Shown here in pieces: positions 16,334 through 24,527 of a stretch of 30,242 nucleotides of DNA; position 1 is the stretch's first letter, and every line of letters starts with the position of its first letter. A program made the position numbers and the translations under genes. The stretch spans positions 1-30,242 of the forward strand of contig JAAUPC010000003.1 of assembly GCA_012036325.1 (NCBI GenBank). Direction: 5' to 3'. The stretch is from Paracoccaceae bacterium. GTDB lineage: Bacteria; Pseudomonadota; Alphaproteobacteria; Rhodobacterales; Rhodobacteraceae. Below the pieces are notes generated by a model, which was given only the letters and a program-made list of their open reading frames with translations, made no database searches and was not told where the DNA came from.

Positions 16334-17923
16334 TCAGCCCGGAATGAACCGCGGCAGGCGGCCAAGCGCTTCGGACATGAAGCGTTGCATCCGAGCTTCG
16401 GCGTCAGCCTCGGTTTCATTCGGGCCGATCGGGGTGACAAAGCGCACCAGGGCGCCATCTGTCCGCCCGATGGTCAGGCTGTCCCAGACGACCGAAGCCT
16501 TGGCGAGATAGTCGTTCGTCATCCGTTTGCCGCGCTGTTCGAACCAATAGTAGACCAGTTGCTTGGTCAGACCTTTCTGGATGACCGCGCGGTTCACGAC
16601 GAATTCGCCGTAGATCGTGTCGGGGATCGAGACCTGCGTGGGGGTGATCGAGAACACCTCCCAGCCACCGACCGGAAGGCAAACCTCGGGTGAGTGGATG
16701 CCGGAGCCTTCGGTCTGCTTTTCGTAGAAGGCGGCGAAGAGGTTGACATAGCCCACTTCACCCGGGGCCTGATAGGTGGCGTTGATGTAGTCATCGGCGC
16801 CGAGAACCTGAAGCACATCGGGTTCAAGCTCAGACATCTGGCCGGACCAGGTGCCAAGGTTGCTTGGGAAAAGGCTGAAGGGATCGCGGTCCACGGCCAC
16901 GGCGGGCGGGGAGGGCGTGGCGACAAAGGCCACGGATACCGCCAGCGTTGCCAGCGCCGCGACGATGATCCCGCGGGCGGGGGCGATGCCGGGCAGGCGG
17001 CGGAACTGGTCGGCAAAGCCGGTGGTGTCCAGATCGATCGTGTCCGAAAGGGGCTTGGGGTTCGGTGTCATGCGCTGCAGGACGATGGCCATCAGGAACA
17101 GAAAGCCGATGCAGGCGCCAAAGATCACCCAGCCTTCGAAGAAATGTAGGAAGCCTTCGGCATGTTCGATGCCGTAGCTGTTCACCAGAACGCCGATCAT
17201 CCCGATGCGGAAGCTGTTCATGAACACGGTCAGGGGGGCGGCCATCAGGAACAGCACCGCCTTGTGCCAGAATGGCCCCTGATACAGGATCCCGAAGAGG
17301 TAAGAGAAGGACAGGATGGGGAACAGATAGCGCAGGCCGGAACAGGCCTCGGCCACCTGCAGCTTGTAGACGCCAAGGTCGATCACGTTGCCTTCCAGGA
17401 ACACCGGCACGTCGGCGAGGCGGATGAACCAGACCCCAAGCTCGGACGAGATCAGCTGCAGGAAGATCGTGAGTTGCCAGAACACGAACTGCGGCAAGGG
17501 CAGCATGAAGATCAGGTGCAGCACGGGAAGCTGGTGCCGCCGACCCCGGTCCCAACCCATGCAGACCAGAACGACGCCGCCGACCCAGAGGATGAGCGCA
17601 TAGGTCACCAGGTCCGGGATACGCACAAGGTTGCCGAAGATGCCGAAAGCCAGCGCAAAAAGGATCAGCGCCACGCCGGGTTTGCGGTCAACCGGGGCAA
17701 GGGGGTCGTGGGGCGGGGCCTGCCGCAACTCACGCAGGAAGAGGTAAAGCGAGATCAACGGGATCAGCGGGCCATGGCTGTATTCGGCCGTGGACCAGGC
17801 CGAGACAAGCGAGGCCAGACCCAGCCAGAAGACCGGCACCGCCGCCACCACCAGAAGGATGAACCAGCCAAGACCGGCTGGATTGACAGCACCTAGGCGG
17901 CTTTGAACGTTGGTGACGGACAT
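16334..17923 (-). CDS. xrtD: Exosortase with fused EpsI domain, VPLPA-CTERM (XrtD) type
   Basis: A 529-residue inner-membrane protein from ATG 17923 (AAGGGT upstream); the frame is open further 5' but without domain content. Residues 1-290 have about eight spans and the exosortase catalytic set: Cys194 in AEACSGLRYLFP, Arg239 in MNSFRIGMIG and a His in EHAEGFLHFFEGW (His254 or His260). Residues about 320-529 are an EpsI-type periplasmic domain with LGADDYINATY, FAAFYEKQ and HSPEVCLPVGGWEV. Fusion of exosortase to EpsI is known in XrtD-type enzymes, which are matched with VPLPA-CTERM substrates, and three such substrates lie in this window. The proposed role is transpeptidase-like cleavage of the C-terminal tail after export. 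The subtype call rests on the substrates and fusion. Confidence 0.92.
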   Translation of the reverse strand: MSVTNVQSRLGAVNPAGLGWFILLVVAAVPVFWLGLASLVSAWSTAEYSHGPLIPLISLYLFLRELRQAPPHDPLAPVDRKPGVALILFALAFGIFGNLVRIPDLVTYALILWVGGVVLVCMGWDRGRRHQLPVLHLIFMLPLPQFVFWQLTIFLQLISSELGVWFIRLADVPVFLEGNVIDLGVYKLQVAEACSGLRYLFPILSFSYLFGILYQGPFWHKAVLFLMAAPLTVFMNSFRIGMIGVLVNSYGIEHAEGFLHFFEGWVIFGACIGFLFLMAIVLQRMTPNPKPLSDTIDLDTTGFADQFRRLPGIAPARGIIVAALATLAVSVAFVATPSPPAVAVDRDPFSLFPSNLGTWSGQMSELEPDVLQVLGADDYINATYQAPGEVGYVNLFAAFYEKQTEGSGIHSPEVCLPVGGWEVFSITPTQVSIPDTIYGEFVVNRAVIQKGLTKQLVYYWFEQRGKRMTNDYLAKASVVWDSLTIGRTDGALVRFVTPIGPNETEADAEARMQRFMSEALGRLPRFIPG

Positions 17924-18110
17924 GGCGTTTGGAACCCTTGAAAATACCAAAAAACAATACCGGAGTGGGTGCGGTCTGGCCAGTGGAACGGCCCGGAAAA
18001 CACACTGTTCACGGGAAGTTAGACAGTCTTTCGTCGGCATCAATCGCCGTGCTTGGCCGTCCCGTGGCAATCCGGCATGATCGAAGCAGGGCACAGGGGG
18101 GCCAGCGGTG

Positions 18111-18803
18111 ATGAAGGAGGCCAGACCGGCCAGGGCAGTAGCGGTGGTGATGGGGCTGTTGGCCGCATTTCCCGTCTGGGCCGAGGTCCTGCCGCCCGCA
18201 ATCGGCCGGATCAGCTATGGCATTGCAACGGAACCGGGAGAGGCAGTCTGCACCGGGGTATTGGTTGCGCCTGATCTGGTACTGACGGCGGGACACTGCG
18301 TGCGAGGGGCTGCCGCAGACCCGCAGAGTGTTCAGTTCTTTGCCGGGTGGTCTGCGATTGATGCTGGGGGCGGGCCGGCCGGATGGGGCAAGGCGGCTGA
18401 AGTCATTCTTCTGCCAAGCAGTGATTCTCCGGGGCTGGAGCATTTGTTGCAAGATGTGGCGCTGGTCGTGCTTGAGGCACCATTTCCGGTGGATGCCTTT
18501 CCGCCTTTGCCAATTGCCGGTCTGGAGGACGGCCCGCTTACCCTGATCGGTTTTGCCCGCAGTGCCCCGGATGTCTTGCCTCAACCGGCTTTGTGCAGGC
18601 CAGTTCTTACACCGCCGGGACTGCTTGCGCTGGATTGCCCGGTGGTGTCGGGCAATTCAGGCGCGCCCCTGTTGCAGTGGGATGGCAGTGGTTGGCGGGT
18701 GGTGGCGGTGATGGTCGCTTCGGCGAATGGAAGGCCAGTCCGGTCATGGGCAGTGCTGCCACCGGCGCCTTTGCAGTTGCGGATCGGCGCAGCGACGGAA
18801 TGA
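18111..18803 (+). CDS. Exported trypsin-like (S1 family) serine protease
   Basis: About 230 residues with an N-terminal signal peptide (AVAVVMGLLAAFPVWA). The catalytic triad is visible: His in LTAGHC near residue 61, Asp in LQDVALVVL near 120, Ser in GNSGAPLL near 183. CTGV...AGHC gives the usual first disulfide. This is shorter than many trypsins but matches small bacterial V8/trypsin-like proteases. ATG 18111 is used; GTG 18108 precedes it in frame. It is divergent from the exosortase gene and convergent with the beta-barrel gene, with only 13 bases between stops. No C-terminal sorting tail is present, so it is probably a free periplasmic or secreted enzyme. Substrate is unknown. Confidence 0.88.
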   Translation: MKEARPARAVAVVMGLLAAFPVWAEVLPPAIGRISYGIATEPGEAVCTGVLVAPDLVLTAGHCVRGAAADPQSVQFFAGWSAIDAGGGPAGWGKAAEVILLPSSDSPGLEHLLQDVALVVLEAPFPVDAFPPLPIAGLEDGPLTLIGFARSAPDVLPQPALCRPVLTPPGLLALDCPVVSGNSGAPLLQWDGSGWRVVAVMVASANGRPVRSWAVLPPAPLQLRIGAATE

Positions 18804-18816
18804 CGCTGTTTTGCGG

Positions 18817-20058
18817 TCAGGGGCGCCACTCGACGGCGCGGCGCAGTTCCAGAAAGATGGTGTCTGACGTGGCATTTCCCAAGCCGTCTTCTTGACGGAT
18901 GCGGTGGGTGGCACCAGCGTCCAGCGCCCAGTCCTGGGTCAGGCTGTGGCTGTAAGTGGCGGAAAAAGCAGCGCTTCGGGTGGTTGCGGCTGTGGTGGTG
19001 GCTTCACTTTCGCTGGCAGTCAGGCCAAACCGAACGGATCCAAGCGGCGACAAGGTCTGGCTGAGCCCAAGGCTTGCGGTGGTGGCAGTGGTTTCGGCGT
19101 CGCCGTCGCCAGCGGTCACATCGCGGCGCAGGGAGGCGGTCAGGTTGCCGCGCGGCAGGTCCTGTTGCCAGTCAAGCGCTGCGGTCGGGGACAGATCACC
19201 CGTAACCCCGCGTGTCAGGCCAAGCCGCAAGGTCAGCGCGCTGTCCGGCAGGGCCCAGTTGCGGCCAAAGGACAGGCCGGAGCGGGTGCCGTCTTCAGTG
19301 TCTTCGGCAAAGGCGCTTGCCAGGGCAAAGCCGGACGGAAGCTCACGCCGGATGCCCAGTTCTGGGCGCAGGGTGTCCCGCGGGGTCGCCCCGGCTTCGT
19401 CATAGCGCGACCAGGTAAGGGAGGCTGTCACTTCGGTCGCGGGGTTCAGGGCAAACCGCAGAGAGCCACCAAGATTGGTGCGCAGAGTGTCGGCCTCGGG
19501 CGTGGTGCCACTGTAGGTGGTGTCGGTCAGCCCAGCGGTCAGCGACCCGCCCCAGGGGCCATCGGTCCCGAAGTCAAAGGTCAGTGTGCCCCCGGTGCTG
19601 CGCTGGGTGCCATCGCCGATGACATCTTCGGTCACGCCGCCGGTGACCGGGTCCAGCACCAGACCGCGCAGGGTATCAAGGTCGTTCTCTCGCAGAAACG
19701 CCGCCAGTTCGACCGAAGATGATGCGCCGATCCGTTTCAAGGACAGGCGGAAATCAGGGTCGATCAGGCCATCAGGGCTGTCTTCATCGCTGTCGCTGGA
19801 CAGGCTACCTGCTGCTGACAGGGCGATGGATCCAACACGGGTGCTGTCGGTCAGCCCGAAGCTTAGGCGAGAGGTGAGCCGGGTCGTATCAGGGTCGGCC
19901 GGGGTGGAAAGGCCGGGGTTGGTGATCGCCTCAACCCGGGCCGACAGCCCGAAGTTGAACCGCAGCCCGCCATCTTCCTGCGCGGCAAGCGGCAGTGCGA
20001 CCAGCGCAAAAAGCGCGAGTCCTGCTGCCGTTCCTGCGATCCGCCTCGTTTTCTTCAT
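18817..20058 (-). CDS. Outer-membrane beta-barrel candidate of the EPS export locus
   Basis: A 413-residue protein with a signal peptide (MKKTRRIAG, hydrophobic core, cleavage after LAAQ). The mature sequence consists of alternating short strands such as LRFNFGLSARVEA, GSLTAGLTDTTYSG, SLRFALNPATEVTASLTWSRY and GSVRFGLTASESE, rich in Thr, Ser and Gly and nearly free of Cys. The last strand ends in EWRP, not the canonical terminal Phe. This fits a beta-barrel of the type found in exosortase and EPS loci (EpsL or 'PEP-CTERM system-associated' outer-membrane proteins). AGGGCAGG precedes the start. It lies 53 bases downstream of the Wza-like gene on the same strand, which suggests that it forms or supports the exit pore. 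Confidence 0.72.
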   Translation of the reverse strand: MKKTRRIAGTAAGLALFALVALPLAAQEDGGLRFNFGLSARVEAITNPGLSTPADPDTTRLTSRLSFGLTDSTRVGSIALSAAGSLSSDSDEDSPDGLIDPDFRLSLKRIGASSSVELAAFLRENDLDTLRGLVLDPVTGGVTEDVIGDGTQRSTGGTLTFDFGTDGPWGGSLTAGLTDTTYSGTTPEADTLRTNLGGSLRFALNPATEVTASLTWSRYDEAGATPRDTLRPELGIRRELPSGFALASAFAEDTEDGTRSGLSFGRNWALPDSALTLRLGLTRGVTGDLSPTAALDWQQDLPRGNLTASLRRDVTAGDGDAETTATTASLGLSQTLSPLGSVRFGLTASESEATTTAATTRSAAFSATYSHSLTQDWALDAGATHRIRQEDGLGNATSDTIFLELRRAVEWRP

Positions 20059-20111
20059 GCCTGCCCTATTGCGCCCGCGACCTTTGCGGCCCGTTCTGGT
20101 GCCGTGTGGTC

Positions 20112-20744
20112 TTATTCGAAAAGCTTGCGCTGCGGCACCACGATCACATCACCATCCTGCAGGATCGTGGCCCCCGCCTTGCTGGTCCCGCGTTCGATAG
20201 CGTCATAGCTAAGCGTGGTGATATCGCCCGCCCGGTGCAACTGTACCCGCTTGGTCGCGGCGAAAGGGGAAAAGCCACCCATCTGCGCGAAAGCCTGCAA
20301 GAGGGTGGTGCCAGGCTTGACGTCCAACTTTCCTGGATTGCCGGCCTCGCCCATCACGAAAACTTCGATCGTGGCGGCTGCGCGGGTACCCCCGCCCGAG
20401 GCAGCGCGCGGCTCGGCCAGTTTCTCAAGCGAGATGAAAACGTTGGGTGTGGTGGCGAAGTTTGAGGCGATCCGCGTGGCAAGATCGGACTGCAACTGTT
20501 CCAGCGTGCGCCCGGCAGCGACGACGCCACCAGCGAGCGGGAAGGAAATCCGTCCATCCGGTGATACGAGCGTTGCGCGGTTCAGACCCGGATCCTCGAG
20601 CACTTCGACGCGCAGAACGTCACCGGGCCGGATCAGATAGCCGTCTTGCGCAACGCTGGGTGAGGCCAGCACAAGAACCGTCACGAGGCTGCCGATGACC
20701 CCGATGATGGCCCGCGCACAAATCCCTGCAAATCCCCGTTTCAT
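20112..20744 (-). CDS. Polysaccharide export protein (Wza/EpsA-type, PES plus SLBB domains)
   Basis: About 210 residues from ATG 20744, preceded by AGGGGAGTG. A signal peptide (MKRGFAGICARAI...LASPSVAQ) is followed by DGYLIRPGDVLRVEVLEDP, the start of the PES domain, and SPDGRISFPLAGGVVAAG. A beta-grasp SLBB domain follows (VFVMGEAGNPGKLDVKPG, LLQAFAQMGGFSPFA). No lipobox cysteine is visible, unlike E. coli Wza, and there is only one SLBB unit, so it belongs to the short export proteins of exosortase-linked EPS systems. The role is to guide polymer through the periplasm or outer membrane. It lies between the TPR lipoprotein and the beta-barrel gene. Confidence 0.9.
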   Translation of the reverse strand: MKRGFAGICARAIIGVIGSLVTVLVLASPSVAQDGYLIRPGDVLRVEVLEDPGLNRATLVSPDGRISFPLAGGVVAAGRTLEQLQSDLATRIASNFATTPNVFISLEKLAEPRAASGGGTRAAATIEVFVMGEAGNPGKLDVKPGTTLLQAFAQMGGFSPFAATKRVQLHRAGDITTLSYDAIERGTSKAGATILQDGDVIVVPQRKLFE

Positions 20745-20933
20745 CTTCCACACTCCCCTGGGCCGACAACGGCGCGTACCATCTGGCCCCTTACTGGCCC
20801 GCAGCACGGACCTTACATGAATTTTAGCGGGCATCTGCCCGTTTCGAAAGAAGAATTGCCGATATTGGTGCTACTGCGTCGCCAATATGGCGGATAACGT
20901 GTCTTCTGCGCCGCATTTGGCCCGTATGGCCCA

Positions 20934-23369
20934 TTATGGCGCGGGGGGCAGGGCTGCCAAAGTCTCGCGGGCCAGGTCGAACTGCGGCAACTTGCTGTCC
21001 CCCGCGATGTCCAGCGCAAGGGTCAGCTGGCGGCGGGCGTCTTCCGGGCGGTTCAAGGCGGCATAGAGCATGCCAAGGTGAAACTGGGTCAGCGCATCCT
21101 GCGGCAGGCCAGCAGCGGCGGGTTCAAGATGGAGCAGGGCCTCATCCAGATTGCCGCGGCGGTATTCGATCCATCCATAAGTGTCCTGGAAGGCTGGAAC
21201 ATCCGACCCGCGCAAGCGGCGTGCGACGACAAAGGCCCGTTCCAGGCTTTCGGGATCAGCGCGGTGGGTGGTGATCAGGCTGGCAAGGTTGTTGGCCACC
21301 ACAACATCGGCGCTGTTTTCGGCATACATGCCTTCGTAGATCGCGATGGCGCCTTCGAAGTCGCCAGCGCTTTCCAGCTGACCCGCCTTGAGCCAGCGCA
21401 GAGTGCCCGATGCGGGTAGCGCGGCAAGGGCTGCATCCAGAACGACCGTCGCCTCGTCCGCCCGCCCGTCCGCCAGCAGCAGGCCGTAAAGCAGGCGCGC
21501 CGGCGCTTCGGCGCTGGGGTCCTTGGCGATGAGGTCACGCAGGATAGTCTCCGCTTCGGCGGTTTCGCCGGACATAGCATGCAGCCCGGCGCTGAGAAGG
21601 AGGAGCTGGGTTTCCGCCGGGCGCTTGGCCAGTTCAGCGTCAAGGGTGCTGCGAGCATCGTCCAGCTTGCCAGCGCGGGCCTGGGTCTGAACAACCATGG
21701 CGATGGCGCGCAGGTCATCGCTGCCCTGGCCGATCTGGCTTTCCAGGAATGCGATCCCTTCGGTCACGCGGTTCTGGTTCAGCAAAAGCACGGTCTGCAG
21801 GGCCTTTTCCGCCTCAAGCGCATCCTCAGTGCCGATCTGGCGCAAGGTGGCACCAATCTCTTCGACGAGGGGCCAGTTTTGCGCGGCCATGTGCAGGTCA
21901 GCAAGTTGGGTCAAGACCGGGACGCTGGCCGGATTGCCCTGACGGGCATCGGTCAGCACCGCAAGGGCTGCCTCGGCACGGTCTTGTTGCACAAGGAAAG
22001 CGGCATAGCGCAGCGAGGTGTCGACCGACCTGCCCGAAACTTCTACCGCGAGGGCAAGCCGTTCCCCCGCAAGCTCTACTGCGCCGTCGCGTTCATGCGC
22101 CTGGGCCATCAGGGTCAGGATTTCGGGGTCACGCGGGGCCTGATCAAGGGCTGCGCGCAGGTCAACAATGGCGTCGCCCGGACGATCTTCGGCCACCAGC
22201 CAGCCCGCCCGCATTTTGAGAGCGTCGACCATGGCGCTGTCTTCGGTCAGTACTTCTTCGATCCGCGCGCGTGCGCCCACCTTGTCGCCGCTGGCCTCAA
22301 GCATCCGGGCCAGCATCACCTTGAGGCGAAGGGTCTGGTCTGAAGGCGTGGCCGCTGCGATCACGGTCTCGATCTCGGCCATGGCTTCGGTCTGTTGGCC
22401 AGCCTCAAAATCCAGGGCGGCCCGCATTGCGCGGTAAAGATCGGCGTTCGGACTGCCGGTGTTGGCGGTGATCAGGGTCTCAAGTTCCGCGCGAACAGCC
22501 TCGGTGCCTTGGGACACTTGCAAAAGCTGCAACACGGCCATGTGACCCTCAGGCGCGCTGGTCTTTTCCCCGGCCAGACGGCGCAGGATCGCCTCAGCGC
22601 CCGCAGTATCGCCTTGCGAGAGGTACCAGTTGACCAGCGTTCCGCGCACCTCTTCGTTGTCGGGAAAGCGGTCGAACATGGTTTGCAGGTGGGTGCCGAT
22701 CTCGGCCACCCGGTCAGTCTGGGCCAAAACCCGCAGCTTCATGTCGTAAAGTTCGAACGCATCTGGTTCGGCGGCAATTGCAAGGTCGATCTCGGGAAGG
22801 GCGGAAAGCGGGTCATCGCCGGTGAGCAAATGGTCGATCAGCACGCGGCGGGCCAAGGAACTGGAGGGGTCGGTGACCAAAAGAGCGCGGGCCTGGTCGG
22901 CTACGGTCTTCGCGGCCGCAACATTGCTGTCGATCACGGCAAGCCGGTAGTCCAGCACGATGCGTACGGCAGCCACGCCCGGCAGGTCGGGGGCAAGGCG
23001 CAAAGCCTCACGACCGTGGCGTTCGGCTTCTTCCCAGTCATTCCGTTGGATTGCCAGTTCGGCCAGTTTCAGGCGCACATCGGGCGTGTCAGGGTACTGT
23101 TCGATCAGGCGCAGATACTGGCCATAGGCTTCGTTGACCTCACCGCGGGCCAACACGGTTTCTGCGTAAAGCTGGCGGGCTTCCTTGTGAAAGCCGTTCA
23201 GGTCGAAGACGTTGCGCAGTTCGACCAGGGCACGGTCGGTGTCGCCTGCTTCCAGCAGGGTCAGGGCCGATTGGTAGTGCCCTTCAGCGCGTTCTTCGGC
23301 GCTTTGGCAGGCCGACAGAGCCAGAGTCGAGACAATCAGGGCAACGGTCAGAAAGGGGCGGAGGCGCAT
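20934..23369 (-). CDS. prsT: TPR-repeat lipoprotein, PrsT-like
   Basis: 811 residues. The signal peptide ends in the lipobox LSAC, giving a lipidated Cys21, and no Asp follows it, so outer-membrane sorting is likely. The rest is about twenty tetratricopeptide-like helical repeats rich in Ala, Glu and Leu (for example HYQSALTLLEAGDTDRALVE, AIAIYEGMYAENSADVVVAN and QFHLGMLYAALNRPEDARRQ). Length and architecture match the PEP-CTERM system TPR lipoprotein PrsT, found with exosortases and EPS genes. It probably scaffolds the export machinery in the periplasm. It lies 98 bases downstream of the sugar transferase and 189 bases upstream of the Wza-like gene on the same strand. The gene is intact in spite of its length. 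Confidence 0.85.
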   Translation of the reverse strand: MRLRPFLTVALIVSTLALSACQSAEERAEGHYQSALTLLEAGDTDRALVELRNVFDLNGFHKEARQLYAETVLARGEVNEAYGQYLRLIEQYPDTPDVRLKLAELAIQRNDWEEAERHGREALRLAPDLPGVAAVRIVLDYRLAVIDSNVAAAKTVADQARALLVTDPSSSLARRVLIDHLLTGDDPLSALPEIDLAIAAEPDAFELYDMKLRVLAQTDRVAEIGTHLQTMFDRFPDNEEVRGTLVNWYLSQGDTAGAEAILRRLAGEKTSAPEGHMAVLQLLQVSQGTEAVRAELETLITANTGSPNADLYRAMRAALDFEAGQQTEAMAEIETVIAAATPSDQTLRLKVMLARMLEASGDKVGARARIEEVLTEDSAMVDALKMRAGWLVAEDRPGDAIVDLRAALDQAPRDPEILTLMAQAHERDGAVELAGERLALAVEVSGRSVDTSLRYAAFLVQQDRAEAALAVLTDARQGNPASVPVLTQLADLHMAAQNWPLVEEIGATLRQIGTEDALEAEKALQTVLLLNQNRVTEGIAFLESQIGQGSDDLRAIAMVVQTQARAGKLDDARSTLDAELAKRPAETQLLLLSAGLHAMSGETAEAETILRDLIAKDPSAEAPARLLYGLLLADGRADEATVVLDAALAALPASGTLRWLKAGQLESAGDFEGAIAIYEGMYAENSADVVVANNLASLITTHRADPESLERAFVVARRLRGSDVPAFQDTYGWIEYRRGNLDEALLHLEPAAAGLPQDALTQFHLGMLYAALNRPEDARRQLTLALDIAGDSKLPQFDLARETLAALPPAP

Positions 23370-23467
23370 AGGTCTATTCCACTTGGAAGATCATGCCGAT
23401 CAAAATGCAGCAGCGGTCCCAGGTGCAAGCCAGATCGGCGACATAAGGGTTACAGACAAGGGGGCTG

Positions 23468-24154
23468 TCAGCAGCCGGTACCACGTGTGACAACCTTTAC
23501 CGTCGCCAACAGAATGCGCGCGTCGGTTCCGAAGGACAGCGTCTGGTCGTAGTCCGAATCATAGATGGCACGGGCGCCAAAGCTTGATTCGTTGCGCGCC
23601 GATACTTGCCACAGGCCGGTGATCCCGGGGCGCAGGCGAAAATAGGCTTCGCCCGGGTAAAGAGCGCGCTGCGACGGAAGCATGGGGCGTGGGCCGACCA
23701 AACTCATGTCGCCGCGCAGCACGTTCCAAAGCTGGGGAAGTTCATCCAGCGAAGACCGGCGCAAAAGCTGGCCCGTCCGTGTGATCCGCGGATCCTGACG
23801 CAACTTCTGGCTGTGCGCCCACTCCGCTTGCGCTTCAGGGTTTTCTGCAAGGAAGGTCGACAGTCTGCTATCTGCATCAACCACCATCGAGCGCAGTTTC
23901 CACATGCGGTAGGTCCGCCCGGCCTTGCCAACCCGATCTTGAGAGTAGAACGGCTTCCCCCCGTCCAATGCCACCAGAAGTGCCAGAAGCAGGACAAACG
24001 GCAGCACAAAGGGCGCCGCCAACAGCACAACCGACACGTCAAGCAAACGCTTCACGCCGTTCCGGTAAAGCCCGGGGCGGCGATTGATCAGAACTGAGGT
24101 CTCGGTGGAAAAGGCCGGATTTGGCCGATCTGAAGAACGGTAATGGGCTGTCAT
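23468..24154 (-). CDS. Initiating undecaprenyl-phosphate sugar transferase (monotopic PGT)
   Basis: About 228 residues from ATG 24154; an upstream extension to 24217 is open but unlikely. One membrane segment (LLDVSVVLLAAPFVLPFVLL) is followed by the conserved catalytic region: FYSQDRVGKAGRTYRMWKLR, then RQDPRITRTGQLLRRSSLDE, LPQLWNVLRGDMSLVGPRP and YFRLRPGITGLWQVSARNE. This is the complete core of the WbaP/EpsL-type family, which moves a sugar-1-phosphate from an NDP-sugar to undecaprenyl phosphate. It lacks the large N-terminal membrane domain of WbaP. It is divergent from the AAA ATPase operon and heads the minus-strand export genes. Confidence 0.93.
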   Translation of the reverse strand: MTAHYRSSDRPNPAFSTETSVLINRRPGLYRNGVKRLLDVSVVLLAAPFVLPFVLLLALLVALDGGKPFYSQDRVGKAGRTYRMWKLRSMVVDADSRLSTFLAENPEAQAEWAHSQKLRQDPRITRTGQLLRRSSLDELPQLWNVLRGDMSLVGPRPMLPSQRALYPGEAYFRLRPGITGLWQVSARNESSFGARAIYDSDYDQTLSFGTDARILLATVKVVTRGTGC

Positions 24155-24527
24155 CTCAGACTTTCTTACTGGCACAGCGCAGAGCGCACGGAGACTTACA
24201 CAATGAATTGCCAGCATCGAAGTGCTTGAGAGCAGCTTTGGTGCAGCAGCGGCAAATAGGCTTCTTGTTGTTGGCCTGACCTTATCACCGTGGTGAAGCC
24301 ACCGCTAACTAAAATTAACGTGTTGCGCATCGAATCGGCCTGTCAAGCTATTGAAATCGACAATCATTTCTATCTGCGCTATTGTTTCCTGTGGGGCGCT
24401 TCTGTGGCGGAATTATGGGCGTTCAAGCGCGTGACGCTTGGGCCTCGCGACGCGGTATGCCATAGAATCAGCTATCGATCGGTTCCAGGGGCCCACTCTC
24501 TGCGAGAGTGGTCTGTAAGGCCTTGGA
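24155..24527. promoter_or_regulatory. Divergent control region between sugar transferase and ATPase-Wzz-kinase operon
   Basis: This 373-base region has no convincing gene and is more AT-rich than its surroundings. It holds three elements. First, TCACC-GT-GGTGA at 24285-24296, a short dyad that could be an operator. Second, a candidate + strand promoter: TCGACA (24357-24362, 5/6) and TATTGT (24380-24385, 4/6) with a 17-base spacer. Third, the perfect hairpin CCACTCTC-TGC-GAGAGTGG at 24493-24511, which would lie in the leader close to the ATPase start. No minus-strand promoter is clear. Confidence 0.45.

Noticed and set aside
22395..23552. 385-residue plus-strand open frame opposite the TPR lipoprotein
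   Set aside because: It is the antisense shadow of a repeat-rich gene with a clear lipobox and TPR pattern; no motif on the plus strand.
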